Notes: generated from the letters alone by a model not told the origin. A stretch of DNA of 48,520 bases from CAIWHR01 sp040007035 (GCA_040007035.1 JBDTVU010000009.1:1-48520); one strand, 5' to 3'; shown: positions 1-8,470, counted from the stretch's first letter. A program made the numbers and translations.

Positions 1-481
1 GGTTGCCGGCGAGCCGGCCGGCGTCGAGCGAGTCGGCGAACATCACGACGATGCCTGCGAACGCGACGGTCATCGCGATCCACGTCCGCGCTGGCACCTT
101 CTCCTTCAGCACCCACCGGCCGGCCAGCGCGGCGAGGAAAGGCGATACGCTCATCAGCACGAACGTGTTGGCGACCGTCGTCCGCGTCAGCGAGCCGATG
201 AAGAAGAAGAAGGTGCCGGCGAGGAACAGGCCCGACACGAGGCCCGGCATTCCGGACGCGACGACGGCCTGCGGCATCCGCCGGCCGTGGAGGACGACCA
301 GCACGCCGGCGACGAAGAGCGCCATGAACAACGAGCGCCAGAACACGATCTCCCACGCGTTGACGATCGAAAGCTGGCGGACGAGGATGCCGCCGGACGA
401 CCAGCACACGGCGGCGACGATCATGAACACGATCGCGCGGCGGTGGGCGTGCGCCTGCGGGCGCGGGGCGGAGGCGATCAT
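1..481 (-). CDS. DMT-superfamily (EamA) transporter, N-terminal part, cut by window edge
   Basis: Inner-membrane transporter of the drug/metabolite type; substrate unknown. The minus strand reads from an ATG at 481-479 without a stop to the window start, giving about 160 residues of a family that is usually near 300. The visible part is one EamA repeat: a short basic N-terminus (MIASAPRPQAHAHRRA), then about five hydrophobic helices, including one containing the EamA-like CWSSGGILVRQ stretch and later a VANTFVLMSVSPFLAA stretch. The second repeat lies outside the window. A good promoter and a GC-rich hairpin lie directly upstream. Family assignment is by pattern recognition of the helices; the transported molecule cannot be inferred. 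Confidence 0.85.
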   Translation of the reverse strand, partial: MIASAPRPQAHAHRRAIVFMIVAAVCWSSGGILVRQLSIVNAWEIVFWRSLFMALFVAGVLVVLHGRRMPQAVVASGMPGLVSGLFLAGTFFFFIGSLTRTTVANTFVLMSVSPFLAALAGRWVLKEKVPARTWIAMTVAFAGIVVMFADSLDAGRLAGN

Positions 482-487
482 CGGAAA

Positions 488-510
488 GGCCCGCGGAAGA
501 TGCGCGGGCC
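488..510 (-). promoter_or_regulatory. Perfect 8-bp hairpin immediately upstream of the EamA start codon
   Basis: GGCCCGCG at 488-495 pairs with CGCGGGCC at 503-510 around a 7-base loop. In the minus-strand transcript the hairpin ends six bases before the ATG and is followed by TTTCCG. It occupies the place where a ribosome binding site should be, and no other Shine-Dalgarno sequence is visible. It could limit translation or act as an attenuator; this is inference. Confidence 0.5.
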
Positions 511-561
511 GGAAGAAAAGCGCCGGCGGCGCGGTGGGCGCGTGCCGGCGTCGTCGTGCGA

Positions 562-590
562 ATTCTAGCGCGGCGTGCCTCGGCTGTCCA
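562..590 (-). promoter_or_regulatory. Sigma-70-type promoter of the EamA gene
   Basis: Read on the minus strand, TGGACA (590-585) is followed after 17 bases by TAGAAT (567-562). Both hexamers match the vegetative consensus at five of six positions. Transcription would start near 555, giving a leader of about 75 bases that contains the hairpin at 488-510. Confidence 0.55.
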
Positions 591-610
591 ACCGCCGCAC
601 CGCGCGCAGC

Positions 611-1111
611 TCACGCGGCGCGCAGCATCTCGACGTGCAGGATCCCGTCCTCGAGGTACGGCGCCGCCATCGTGCGAAAGCCCAGTCCCGCATAGAACGC
701 TTCGAGTCGCTGCTGCGCGGCGATCCGTATCGCGCGACCGGGCCACGCCGCGTTGCTGCGTGCCATGCCCTCGACCATCAGCGCGCGGCCGAGCCCGATC
801 CCGCGATGCGACAGCGGGGTGACCACGCGGCCGATCGAGGGCTCCGGATACTTGCCGCCCGGATCGACGACGCGCAGATACGCGGCGAGCGCGCGGTCGC
901 CACGCTGTTGCTCCCAGCCGAGGAGGTGCCAGGCGTCGACGTCGAATCCGTCGGCGTCGACAAACGTGCAGCGCTGCTCGGCGACGAACACTTGCTGCCG
1001 CAGCGCCATGACGGCGTACAGCGCGCCCGGGGCGAGGCCGGACAGGCGCGACCACTGCCATTCGAGTGCGGGTTGCGCAAGCTGCGCGAGGGCGGGGGTG
1101 AGCGCGTCCAT
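611..1111 (-). CDS. ElaA-like GNAT N-acetyltransferase
   Basis: A 166-residue cytosolic protein of the GNAT acyl-CoA N-acetyltransferase fold, of the ElaA type. Support comes from the typical N-terminal run WQWSRLSGLAPGALYAVMAL followed by RQQVFVAEQRC, and from the acetyl-CoA pyrophosphate-binding loop SHRGIGLGRALM. The end LEAFYAGLGFRTMAAPYLED matches the family's last strand-helix element. The frame stays open upstream to 1249, but those residues are low-complexity and unlike the family, so I place the start at the ATG 1111-1109 (MDALTPALAQ). The substrate is unknown; ElaA itself lacks a firm function. The 177 bases between this gene and the EVE gene hold several CGTCGA-type short repeats and nothing I can call. 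Confidence 0.85.
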   Translation of the reverse strand: MDALTPALAQLAQPALEWQWSRLSGLAPGALYAVMALRQQVFVAEQRCTFVDADGFDVDAWHLLGWEQQRGDRALAAYLRVVDPGGKYPEPSIGRVVTPLSHRGIGLGRALMVEGMARSNAAWPGRAIRIAAQQRLEAFYAGLGFRTMAAPYLEDGILHVEMLRAA

Positions 1112-1288
1112 CGGGTGCACGATAGCGCGCTGTGTGGCGGGCGTCGAGCGGCGAACGTCGGGCGATGTGCGGCGTGCGTCGACGATCGATGTTCCGCCGT
1201 CGACGGCCGCATGCCGCGCGCCAGGCGTCGAATATGCGACGTCGAACACCGGGCGCCGGAGAGCGCGAGCGAACGCGCGCCGGGTGAG

Positions 1289-1738
1289 TCAGCCGTGTGG
1301 TTCGACGTCGATGACGCAGCCCATCGCGGCGGCGATCCGCGCGAAGTCGGCAGCCGGAACGCGGGCGAAGCCGAAGCGGAACGCCGCGCCCCAGTGCGTC
1401 TTGCTGCGGATGAATTCGAGCTCAGCGATGAGCGGCTTCACCGGCGTGGCCTGCGCCGGCAGCCAGTCGATGGCGAGCCGGAACGGCCGCGCGCCGTCGT
1501 CGCCATCGGCCTGCCGGACGACGCCGTCGCGCACGCGGCCGACGGCGGTGAACGCCTGCAGCGGCGGCCCGTCGGGCCACGTCGTTCGCGGCGAGTAGTA
1601 CGCGAAGCCGTCTCCGGCGCGCATCCGTTCGAGCGGCCCAGCCTTGCCGTGGTTCAATTGCGCGTATCCGCCGGCAACGGCGAGGTCCACGTGGTCGGCC
1701 GAAGCGACGCCGATCCAGCAGTTGGGAGAGGTTGTCAT
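1289..1738 (-). CDS. EVE domain-containing protein
   Basis: A 149-residue protein made of a single EVE domain, a PUA-like fold whose known members bind modified bases in DNA or RNA. Typical family features are the N-terminal NCWIGVASADHV, the FAYYSPRTTWPDG loop and the GAAFRFGFARV strand. Two start codons lie six bases apart (1744 and 1738). The GAAGGA ribosome binding site overlaps the first ATG but is correctly spaced from the second, so I chose 1738. It lies 22 bases downstream of the membrane-protein gene ending at 1761 and may be co-transcribed with it. No restriction or modification genes are nearby, so a housekeeping role in RNA or DNA modification is as likely as defence. Confidence 0.85.
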   Translation of the reverse strand: MTTSPNCWIGVASADHVDLAVAGGYAQLNHGKAGPLERMRAGDGFAYYSPRTTWPDGPPLQAFTAVGRVRDGVVRQADGDDGARPFRLAIDWLPAQATPVKPLIAELEFIRSKTHWGAAFRFGFARVPAADFARIAAAMGCVIDVEPHG

Positions 1739-1760
1739 GTTCATCCTTCGCCTGCGGGGC

Positions 1761-2297
1761 TCACGCCGCGCGGGTGGAGAGCTCGGGCGGATGAATGACT
1801 TCGATCCGCGGGAGGCTGGCGTGCGGCGCGACGTCCGGCCGAGGCCGCGGCGCGACGCTGCGGCGGAGCAGCTCGGCGCACAGCGCGCCGGCGGCCATCA
1901 GCGCGATGCCCGCCATGAGCGCGGGACGGGCGACGAGCGCGGCGACGTTGCGCAGGTCGACCGGCATGAGCGGCCTCGCCACCTTCACCGCCACGGCGGC
2001 GACGAGAAGCGCGGCGCCGGCCAGCATGACGGCGACCGCCCAGCGCGGAACGCCGCGGAACCGCGCGTTGCCGCGCTGCCGATGGCGGAGCAGCGCCACG
2101 GCGGGAAAGATCAGCGTCACGGCGAGGCCGATCGCCGCGAGTCCCGTGGTGCCGAGTTGAACGATGCTGGCGAGTCCGCCGTGCGCCGCCGCCGCGCTGG
2201 CGAACGTGCGCAGCATCCGGGCGAGCGGTGGTGCGGCTTCGACCGCCAGCGCGATCTGCAGCGCGACGAGCGAGGCGAGATACGAGTAGCGCAGCAT
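1761..2297 (-). CDS. Small multi-pass membrane protein, unknown function
   Basis: A 178-residue protein I do not recognise. It has about four hydrophobic helices: residues 5-25, about 45-68 (IVQLGTTGLAAIGLAVTLIF), about 85-105 and about 122-145. A basic loop (HRQRGNARFRG) lies after the second helix, and the soluble tail of about 30 residues contains RPRPDVAPH. The start at 2297 is supported by a strong GGGAGGA ribosome binding site seven bases upstream. It precedes the EVE gene closely and follows the methyltransferase-like gene after 142 bases on the same strand. Codon use and composition match the neighbours. No catalytic motif is visible. Confidence 0.7.
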   Translation of the reverse strand: MLRYSYLASLVALQIALAVEAAPPLARMLRTFASAAAAHGGLASIVQLGTTGLAAIGLAVTLIFPAVALLRHRQRGNARFRGVPRWAVAVMLAGAALLVAAVAVKVARPLMPVDLRNVAALVARPALMAGIALMAAGALCAELLRRSVAPRPRPDVAPHASLPRIEVIHPPELSTRAA

Positions 2298-2439
2298 CGG
2301 GCGTCCTCCCGGCAGCGGTGCGCCGGAACGGGATTGCTCCGGTGGGCCGTCGACGCCACTCTAGGCAGCCACGATGGCGCGCACCATCCACCGGACGGAT
2401 GAGCCGCGGCCGCCGCTTGGCGGCCGATCGCGCGGGCGC

Positions 2440-2886
2440 TCACCAGACGAACGGGACGATGCGCCGTGTGCGCTGCACGTACGCGTTGTAATCGGGATGC
2501 AGCGCGGGCATCGCCGCTTCCTCGATCCGCGCCTTCGCGTGCAGCACCAGCCCGAGCGCGACGAAGACGAGCCATCGCCACGGCGCCGCGTAGCCGACGC
2601 AGCAGCCGGCGCCGAACAGCAGCACGGCGAGGTACATCGGATGGCGGACGAAGCGATACGGACCGCCGGTGACGAGGTGCCCCGACGGCTTCGGCTCGGG
2701 CCGGATGTTGAAGTTGCCGGGACGGTTCGCGGAGAGCGCCCACAGGCCGAGCGAGATGGCGGCTGCGACGAGCACGGTCGCTGCGACATTCCATCGCGGC
2801 GCGTTCCACGGCAACGCGACCGCTGCGATCAGCGCGAACTGCAGGGCGACGAGAGCGATCGAGCGCATTGCGACAGGCGGACGCAT
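2440..2886 (-). CDS. Isoprenylcysteine carboxyl methyltransferase-like membrane protein
   Basis: A 148-residue integral membrane protein of the ICMT/PEMT methyltransferase superfamily. The diagnostic C-terminal block is GPYRFVRHPMY (residues 75-85), the SAM-contacting RHP-x-Y motif, followed by two helices and the EEAAMPALHPDYNAYV element with its acidic pair. Bacterial members act on small or lipid substrates that mostly remain unknown; there is no prenylated-protein machinery here. The ATG at 2886-2884 fits the family's first helix well; an internal ATG at 2868 is possible. The gene is divergent from the dehydrogenase at 2938, whose -35 element sits against this start codon. Confidence 0.85.
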   Translation of the reverse strand: MRPPVAMRSIALVALQFALIAAVALPWNAPRWNVAATVLVAAAISLGLWALSANRPGNFNIRPEPKPSGHLVTGGPYRFVRHPMYLAVLLFGAGCCVGYAAPWRWLVFVALGLVLHAKARIEEAAMPALHPDYNAYVQRTRRIVPFVW

Positions 2887-2915
2887 TTGGCGGCGCCCCC
2901 AGCTTAACCTAGAAT
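2887..2915 (+). promoter_or_regulatory. Sigma-70-type promoter for the dehydrogenase gene at 2938
   Basis: TTGGCG (2887-2892), a 17-base spacer, then TAGAAT (2910-2915). The predicted start near 2922 leaves a leader of only about 16 bases, just enough for the AGAGGAGG ribosome binding site before the GTG at 2938. Confidence 0.5.
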
Positions 2916-2937
2916 TGCGGTGACCAGAGGAGGCAGG

Positions 2938-4002
2938 GTGAGCGCACATCGGATCGCCGTGATACCCGGCGACGGCATCGGCAAGGAGGTCGTTCCGGAA
3001 GGCCTGCGCGCGCTGGAGGCCGTCGCGCGCAAGTTCAAGCTCGAGTTCACCTGGCAGGAATTCGACTGGAGTTGCGACTACTACCTGAAGCACGGCCGGA
3101 TGATGGCGGAGGACTGGTTCGACCAGTTGAAGGGCCGCGACGCGATCTTCTTCGGCGCCGTCGGCTGGCCGGCGACGGTGCCCGACCACGTGTCGCTGTG
3201 GGGTTCGCTGATTCAGTGGCGGCGCGGGTTCGACCAGTACGTGAACCTGCGACCGTGCGCGCTGATGCCCGGCATCCCGACGCCGCTCGCCAACCGCAAG
3301 CCGGGCGACATCGATTTCGTCGTCGTCCGCGAGAACACCGAGGGCGAGTACTCGTCGGTCGGCGGCCGGATGTACGAAGGCACCGAGCGCGAGATCGTGT
3401 TCCAGGAATCGGTGTTCTCGCGCAAGGGCGTGGACCGGATCCTCCAGTTCGCGTTCGAGCTCGCGCGGAAACGCAAGGCGAAGCACGTGACGTCGGCGAC
3501 CAAGTCCAACGGCATCTCGATCACGATGCCGTTCTGGGACGAGCGCTTCCGCGCGATGGCCGCGAAGTACCCGGACGTGCGCGTCGACCAGTACCACATC
3601 GACATCCTGACCGCGCACTTCGTCCGCTTCCCGGACCGTTTCGACGTCGTCGTCGGATCCAACCTCTTCGGCGACATCCTGTCCGATCTCGGTCCTGCGG
3701 TCTGCGGCACGATCGGCATCGCGCCGTCGGCGAACATCAATCCCGAGCGCGTCTATCCGTCGATGTTCGAGCCGGTCCACGGCTCGGCGCCGGACATCGC
3801 CGGCAAGGGGATCGCCAACCCGATCGGGCAGATCTGGTCCGGCGCAATGATGCTGGAGCACCTCGGCCACGCGGACGCCGCGGCAGCGGTGATGCGCGCG
3901 ATCGAGGGCGTGCTGACCGACCCGGCGGCGCCGCGGACGCCCGACATGGGCGGCAAGGCCACCACCGTCGAGCTGGGCAAGGCGATCGCCGCGGCGATCT
4001 GA
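2938..4002 (+). CDS. Tartrate/D-malate-type dehydrogenase (isopropylmalate dehydrogenase family)
   Basis: A 354-residue NAD- and Mn-dependent beta-hydroxyacid oxidative decarboxylase. It starts with the family's IPGDGIGKEVV and carries DQYVNLRP (substrate arginines), VVRENTEGEYS, TKSNG, the metal-binding aspartates in GSNLFGDILSDL and the cofactor loop EPVHGSAPDIAGKGIANP. The DWSCDYYLKHG segment points to the tartrate dehydrogenase / D-malate dehydrogenase branch (TtuC/DmlA) rather than leucine synthesis, and no leuCD genes adjoin. A GTG at 2920 is in frame, but the GAGGAGG site at 2927-2933 selects the GTG at 2938. The gene lies 120 bases before pntA and supplies NADH-linked oxidation of tartrate or malate-like acids; the exact substrate is not decided by sequence alone. 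Confidence 0.85.
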   Translation: MSAHRIAVIPGDGIGKEVVPEGLRALEAVARKFKLEFTWQEFDWSCDYYLKHGRMMAEDWFDQLKGRDAIFFGAVGWPATVPDHVSLWGSLIQWRRGFDQYVNLRPCALMPGIPTPLANRKPGDIDFVVVRENTEGEYSSVGGRMYEGTEREIVFQESVFSRKGVDRILQFAFELARKRKAKHVTSATKSNGISITMPFWDERFRAMAAKYPDVRVDQYHIDILTAHFVRFPDRFDVVVGSNLFGDILSDLGPAVCGTIGIAPSANINPERVYPSMFEPVHGSAPDIAGKGIANPIGQIWSGAMMLEHLGHADAAAAVMRAIEGVLTDPAAPRTPDMGGKATTVELGKAIAAAI

Positions 4003-4122
4003 ATCCGGCGTGCGCCTGGCGGACGGGACGGCGCGCGTCTCAACCGCGCCGGGCGGCTTTGTGGCAGCATTACGCGGCACGCGAACGTGCCGGCCCGCGG
4101 ACACGGCTTCAGGGAGATTCGA

Positions 4123-5724
4123 ATGGCATTGCAGATCGGGGTTCCACGCGAGGTGTTTCCTGGCGAGAAGCGGGTCGCGACCGTGCCGGAGGTCGTCGAA
4201 AAGCTGATCAAGCAGGGTTTCCGGGTCGCCGTCGAGGCGGGCGCCGGCGACACGGCGCAGATCAGCGACGACGCGTACCGCGCGGCGGGCGCCGAGGTCG
4301 TCTCCGATCGTGCGAAGCTGTGGGCGACGTCCGACGTCGTCTTCAAGGTGCGCGCACCGAACGACGAGGAGCTTGGCCTCCTGCGCGAGGGTGGCGTGCT
4401 CGTGAGCTTCATCTGGCCCGCGCAAAATCCCGAGCTCCTGCAGAAGCTCGCCGCGCGGAAGGCGACGGTGCTCGCGATGGACAGCGTGCCGCGCATCTCC
4501 CGCGCGCAGAAGCTCGACGCGCTGTCGTCGATGGGGAACATCGCCGGCTACCGTGCCGTCATCGAGGCGGCGCACGAATTCGGGCGCTTCTTCACCGGCT
4601 CGATCACGGCGGCGGGCAAGGTGCCGCCGGCGAAGGTGTTCGTGATCGGCGCGGGCGTGGCGGGCCTCGCCGCGATCGGCGCCGCGTCCGGACTGGGCGC
4701 GATCGTGCGCGCCAACGATACGCGTCCCGAGGTCGGCGACCAGGTCAAGTCGATGGGCGGCGAATACGTCGGCGTCGACTACGTGGAGGAGGGTTCCGGC
4801 GTCGGCGGCTACGCGAAGGTGATGAGCGAGGGCTTCCAGAAGGCCCAGCGCGACGTGTTCGCGAAGCAGGCGAAGGAAGTCGACATCATCATCACCACGG
4901 CGCTGATCCCGGGCAAGCCCGCGCCGCGGCTCATCACCGAGGACATGGTCAAGTCGATGAAGCAGGGCAGCGTCATCGTCGACATGGCCGCGGAGCAGGG
5001 CGGCAACTGCGAGTGCACGGTGCCGGGCGAGGTCGTCGTCCGGCACGGCGTGACCATCATCGGCTACAAGGACCTGCCCTCTCGCCTCGCGAAGCAGTCG
5101 TCGACGGCGTACGCGACGAACCTCTTCCGGCTGACGGAGGACCTGCTCAAGACGAAGAGCATCGAAGGCGATGTCGTGAAGATCGACATGCAGGACGAGG
5201 TCCTGCGCGGCACGACGGTGATCGACAGGGGCGAGATCACGTGGCCGCCGCCGGCGCCGAAGCTCTCGGCCGCGCCGGCCGTCGCAGCCGCCAAGCCCGC
5301 GGTCCCTGTCACCAAGCCGAAGGGCCACGGCCAGGCCGACGCTCCGATGGACGGGACGAAGACGGCGATCCTGTTCGGCGTCTGCGCGCTGCTGTTCGTT
5401 CTCATGGGGCTCTACGCGCCGACGAGCTTCCTCGGCCACTTCACCGTGTTCGTGCTCGCCTGCTTCGTCGGCTACATGGTCGTCTGGAACGTGACGCCCG
5501 CGCTGCACACGCCGCTGATGAGCGTGACCAACGCGGTGTCCAGCATCATCGCGATCGGCGCGCTGGTGCAGCTCGCGCCCGACCTGACGAAGATCTCCGC
5601 CGACCTCGCGCGCCCGAACGAGTGGATACGCTGGCTGTCGGTCGGGGGGATCGCGCTGGCCACGATCAACATGTTCGGCGGCTTCGCGGTCACGCAGCGC
5701 ATGCTCGAAATGTTCCGCAAGTGA
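4123..5724 (+). CDS. pntA: NAD(P) transhydrogenase subunit alpha
   Basis: A 533-residue subunit of the proton-translocating transhydrogenase, which uses the proton gradient to reduce NADP+ with NADH. Residues 1-370 form the NAD-binding domain I: the start MALQIGVPREVFPGEKR, the nucleotide fold VFVIGAGVAGLAAIG, and NDTRPEVGDQVKSMGGEYV. An Ala/Pro/Lys-rich linker (about 380-415) leads to four membrane helices that are part of domain II (from about AILFGVCALLF onward). Many relatives carry these parts as two genes; here they are fused, as in E. coli (510 residues). An AGGGAGA site precedes the ATG at 4123. pntB follows after 13 bases, clearly one operon. Confidence 0.95.
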   Translation: MALQIGVPREVFPGEKRVATVPEVVEKLIKQGFRVAVEAGAGDTAQISDDAYRAAGAEVVSDRAKLWATSDVVFKVRAPNDEELGLLREGGVLVSFIWPAQNPELLQKLAARKATVLAMDSVPRISRAQKLDALSSMGNIAGYRAVIEAAHEFGRFFTGSITAAGKVPPAKVFVIGAGVAGLAAIGAASGLGAIVRANDTRPEVGDQVKSMGGEYVGVDYVEEGSGVGGYAKVMSEGFQKAQRDVFAKQAKEVDIIITTALIPGKPAPRLITEDMVKSMKQGSVIVDMAAEQGGNCECTVPGEVVVRHGVTIIGYKDLPSRLAKQSSTAYATNLFRLTEDLLKTKSIEGDVVKIDMQDEVLRGTTVIDRGEITWPPPAPKLSAAPAVAAAKPAVPVTKPKGHGQADAPMDGTKTAILFGVCALLFVLMGLYAPTSFLGHFTVFVLACFVGYMVVWNVTPALHTPLMSVTNAVSSIIAIGALVQLAPDLTKISADLARPNEWIRWLSVGGIALATINMFGGFAVTQRMLEMFRK

Positions 5725-5737
5725 GGATGGCGAGACC

Positions 5738-7153
5738 ATGAACCTCAGCCTTTCGACGGTCTCCTACCTCGGAGCCACGATCCTGTTCATCCTGTGCCTC
5801 GGCGGGCTGTCCAACCCGGAAACGTCGCGCCGCGGAAACCTCTACGGGATGATCGGCATGACGATCGCGGTGTTCGCCACCGTGTTCGGCCCGCAGGTCA
5901 CGAGCGCCGGCTTTCCGTACATCCTCGCCGCGATGGTCGTCGGCGCGGGGATCGGCCTCTACGCCGCGCGCGTCGTGAAGATGACGCAGATGCCGGAGCT
6001 CGTCGCGCTGATGCACAGCCTCGTCGGCCTCGCCGCAATGCTGGTCGGCTACGCCAACTTCGTCGACCCGGCGGTGTCGGTCGGCATGACGCCGGCGGAG
6101 AAGTCGATCCACGAGATCGAGATGTACCTCGGCGTGCTGATCGGCGCGGTGACGTTCTCCGGCTCGGTGATCGCGTTCGGCAAGCTGTCCGCCAGGATCA
6201 GCGGCAAACCGATGCTGCTGCCGGGGCGGCACTGGATGAACCTCGTCGGGCTCGTCGTCGTCATCTACTACGGCTACGTGTTCGTCAACTCGCACACCGT
6301 GGCCGCGGGGCTGACGCCGATGATCGTGATGACCGTCGTCGCGCTCCTGTTCGGCGTCCACATGGTGATGGCGATCGGCGGCGCCGACATGCCGGTCGTC
6401 GTGTCGATGCTGAACAGCTACTCGGGCTGGGCGGCGGCGGCCACCGGCTTCATGCTCTCGAATGACCTGCTGATCGTCGTCGGCGCGCTGGTCGGATCAA
6501 GCGGCGCGATCCTGTCCTACATCATGTGCAACGCGATGAACCGCAACTTCATCAGCGTGATCGCGGGCGGCTTCGGCACGGGCGAGGGCGCGCCGGCCGC
6601 GGCCGGCGCCGTGCAGCCGGCGGGCGAGGTGAACCCGATCCTCGCCCCCGAAACCGCCGAGCTCCTGCGCGAGGCGAAGAGCGTCATCATCGTCCCGGGT
6701 TACGGCATGGCGGTCGCGCAGGCGCAGCACACCGTGTACGAGATCACGAAGACGCTGCGCGAGAAGGGCGTCAACGTCCGCTTCGGCATCCACCCGGTGG
6801 CGGGCCGCATGCCGGGCCACATGAACGTGCTGCTGGCCGAGGCGAAGGTGCCTTACGACATCGTGTTCGAGATGGATGAGTTGAACGCGGATTTCCCCGC
6901 CACCGACGTCGCGATGGTCATCGGTGCTAACGACATCGTCAACCCGGCGGCGCAGGAAGACCCGACGAGCCCGATCGCCGGCATGCCGGTGCTCGAAGTG
7001 TGGAAGGCGAAGACGTCGATCGTAATGAAGCGCAGCATGGCGTCCGGCTATGCCGGCGTCGACAATCCGCTGTTCTACAAGGACAACAACCGCATGCTGT
7101 TCGGCGACGCCAAGAAGACGCTCGACGAGGTCCTCCTGGCGTTGAAGGCCTGA
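5738..7153 (+). CDS. pntB: NAD(P) transhydrogenase subunit beta
   Basis: A 471-residue partner of PntA (E. coli form 462). The first two thirds contain about nine membrane helices forming the proton channel with the PntA helices. The C-terminal third is the NADP-binding domain III: VPGYGMAVAQAQHTVYE (fingerprint), HPVAGRMPGHMNVLLAEA, GANDIVNPAAQ and VMKRSMASGYAGVDNPLFY. The ATG at 5738 has GAGGATGG upstream. The complex supplies NADPH for biosynthesis and redox defence. The CoA-transferase gene begins 60 bases downstream and may be read through from the same promoter. Confidence 0.96.
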   Translation: MNLSLSTVSYLGATILFILCLGGLSNPETSRRGNLYGMIGMTIAVFATVFGPQVTSAGFPYILAAMVVGAGIGLYAARVVKMTQMPELVALMHSLVGLAAMLVGYANFVDPAVSVGMTPAEKSIHEIEMYLGVLIGAVTFSGSVIAFGKLSARISGKPMLLPGRHWMNLVGLVVVIYYGYVFVNSHTVAAGLTPMIVMTVVALLFGVHMVMAIGGADMPVVVSMLNSYSGWAAAATGFMLSNDLLIVVGALVGSSGAILSYIMCNAMNRNFISVIAGGFGTGEGAPAAAGAVQPAGEVNPILAPETAELLREAKSVIIVPGYGMAVAQAQHTVYEITKTLREKGVNVRFGIHPVAGRMPGHMNVLLAEAKVPYDIVFEMDELNADFPATDVAMVIGANDIVNPAAQEDPTSPIAGMPVLEVWKAKTSIVMKRSMASGYAGVDNPLFYKDNNRMLFGDAKKTLDEVLLALKA

Positions 7154-7213
7154 CGTCCGGTCGCGCGTCGCTCTCGCCGCACGGCGGGCGCCACGCAACG
7201 AAGAAGTCGCGCG

Positions 7214-8449
7214 ATGCCGGGCCTCCTGTCCCACCTGACCGTCCTCGACCTCTCCCGCGTGCTCGCGGGGCCTTGGTGCACGCAGTTGCTCGCAGACCTC
7301 GGCGCGACGGTCATCAAGATCGAGCGCCCCGGCACCGGCGACGACACTCGCGCGTGGGGTCCGCCGTACCTGAAGGACGCGCAGGGACGCGACACGTCCG
7401 AAGCTGCGTACTACCTCTGCTGCAATCGCGGCAAGATGTCGGTCGCCGTCGACTTCACGCAGCCTGAGGGCCAGCGGATCGTCCGCGACCTGGCGCGCGG
7501 CGCCGACGTGCTGGTCGAGAATTTCAAGGTCGGCGGGCTCGCCAGGTACGGCCTCGACTACGCGAGCGTTTCGGCGGACAACCCGCGCCTCGTCTATTGC
7601 TCGATCACCGGCTTCGGGCAGGACGGCCCGTACGCAGGCCGCGCCGGCTACGACTTCATCATCCAGGGCATGTCGGGCTTCATGAGCGTCACCGGCGAGC
7701 GCGACGAGCTTCCGGGTGGCGGGCCGCAGAAGGCCGGCGTGGCGATCTCGGACCTGATGACGGGGATGTACGCGACGGTCGCAATTCAGGCAGCGCTCGC
7801 GCAGCGCGACCGCACGGGGCAGGGCCAGTGGATCGACGCCAGCCTGCTCGATTCGGCGGTGGCGATGATGGCGACGATGTCGCACAACTACCTGATGACC
7901 GGGACGCCGCCCGGCCGCATCGGCAACGCGCACCAGAACATCGTTCCCTACGAAGTGTTCGCCTGCGCCGACGGCCACCTGATCCTCGCCGTTGGCAACG
8001 ACGGCCAGTTCGCGAAATTCTGCGCGGCCGCCGGCAAGCCGGAGTGGGCAGACGACCCGAGGTTCGCGAAGAACGCCGACCGCGTCCGGAATCGCGACGT
8101 GCTGGTGCCGCTGATCGCTGCCGTGGTCCGCACGCGTTCGCAGAAGGACTGGCTCGCCGCGCTGGAGCCGCTCGCCGTGCCTTGCGGTCCGATCAACCGG
8201 CTCGACCAGGTGTTCGACGATCCACAGCTCGTCGCGCGCGGCCTCAGGATGGACCTGCCGCATCCGCTCGCGGGCACGGTGCCGCAGGTCGGGACGCCGC
8301 TCCACTTTTCGTCGGGTCCGCTGTCGTACGACCGGCCGCCGCCGCTGCTCGGCGAGCACACTGCTGCCGTGCTGCGCGAGCGGCTTTCGCTTGCCGATTC
8401 GCGGATCGCGGAGCTGGCCGCGCGGGGCGTGGTGCAGGTACGGCCGTGA
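7214..8449 (+). CDS. CaiB/BaiF-family (class III) CoA-transferase
   Basis: A 411-residue cytosolic enzyme that moves coenzyme A between carboxylic acids. Family features are the N-terminal LTVLDLSRVLAGPWCTQLLA, the IKIERPGTGDDTR loop, the LVYCSITGFGQDGPY segment and the catalytic aspartate in GVAISDLMTG (Asp180, in the position of Asp169 of formyl-CoA transferase). The subgroup resembles succinyl-CoA:glutarate or similar dicarboxylate CoA-transferases, but the substrate pair cannot be read from sequence. It lies on the same strand 60 bases after pntB and is followed by a convergent ABC binding-protein gene. Confidence 0.9.
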   Translation: MPGLLSHLTVLDLSRVLAGPWCTQLLADLGATVIKIERPGTGDDTRAWGPPYLKDAQGRDTSEAAYYLCCNRGKMSVAVDFTQPEGQRIVRDLARGADVLVENFKVGGLARYGLDYASVSADNPRLVYCSITGFGQDGPYAGRAGYDFIIQGMSGFMSVTGERDELPGGGPQKAGVAISDLMTGMYATVAIQAALAQRDRTGQGQWIDASLLDSAVAMMATMSHNYLMTGTPPGRIGNAHQNIVPYEVFACADGHLILAVGNDGQFAKFCAAAGKPEWADDPRFAKNADRVRNRDVLVPLIAAVVRTRSQKDWLAALEPLAVPCGPINRLDQVFDDPQLVARGLRMDLPHPLAGTVPQVGTPLHFSSGPLSYDRPPPLLGEHTAAVLRERLSLADSRIAELAARGVVQVRP

Positions 8450-8470
8450 CGGGCAGGCGCGCTCGCGCCG

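Noticed and set aside
1289..1738. EVE protein as part of a defence island
   Set aside because: No restriction, methylase, nuclease or mobile-element genes are near; the surrounding genes are housekeeping-like.
2440..5739. A 1099-codon open frame on the minus strand across the dehydrogenase and pntA
   Set aside because: Only its last 148 codons look like a real protein (the ICMT-like gene). The rest is antisense to clearly conserved genes, rich in Arg/Asp/His, and open only because stop codons are rare at this GC content.
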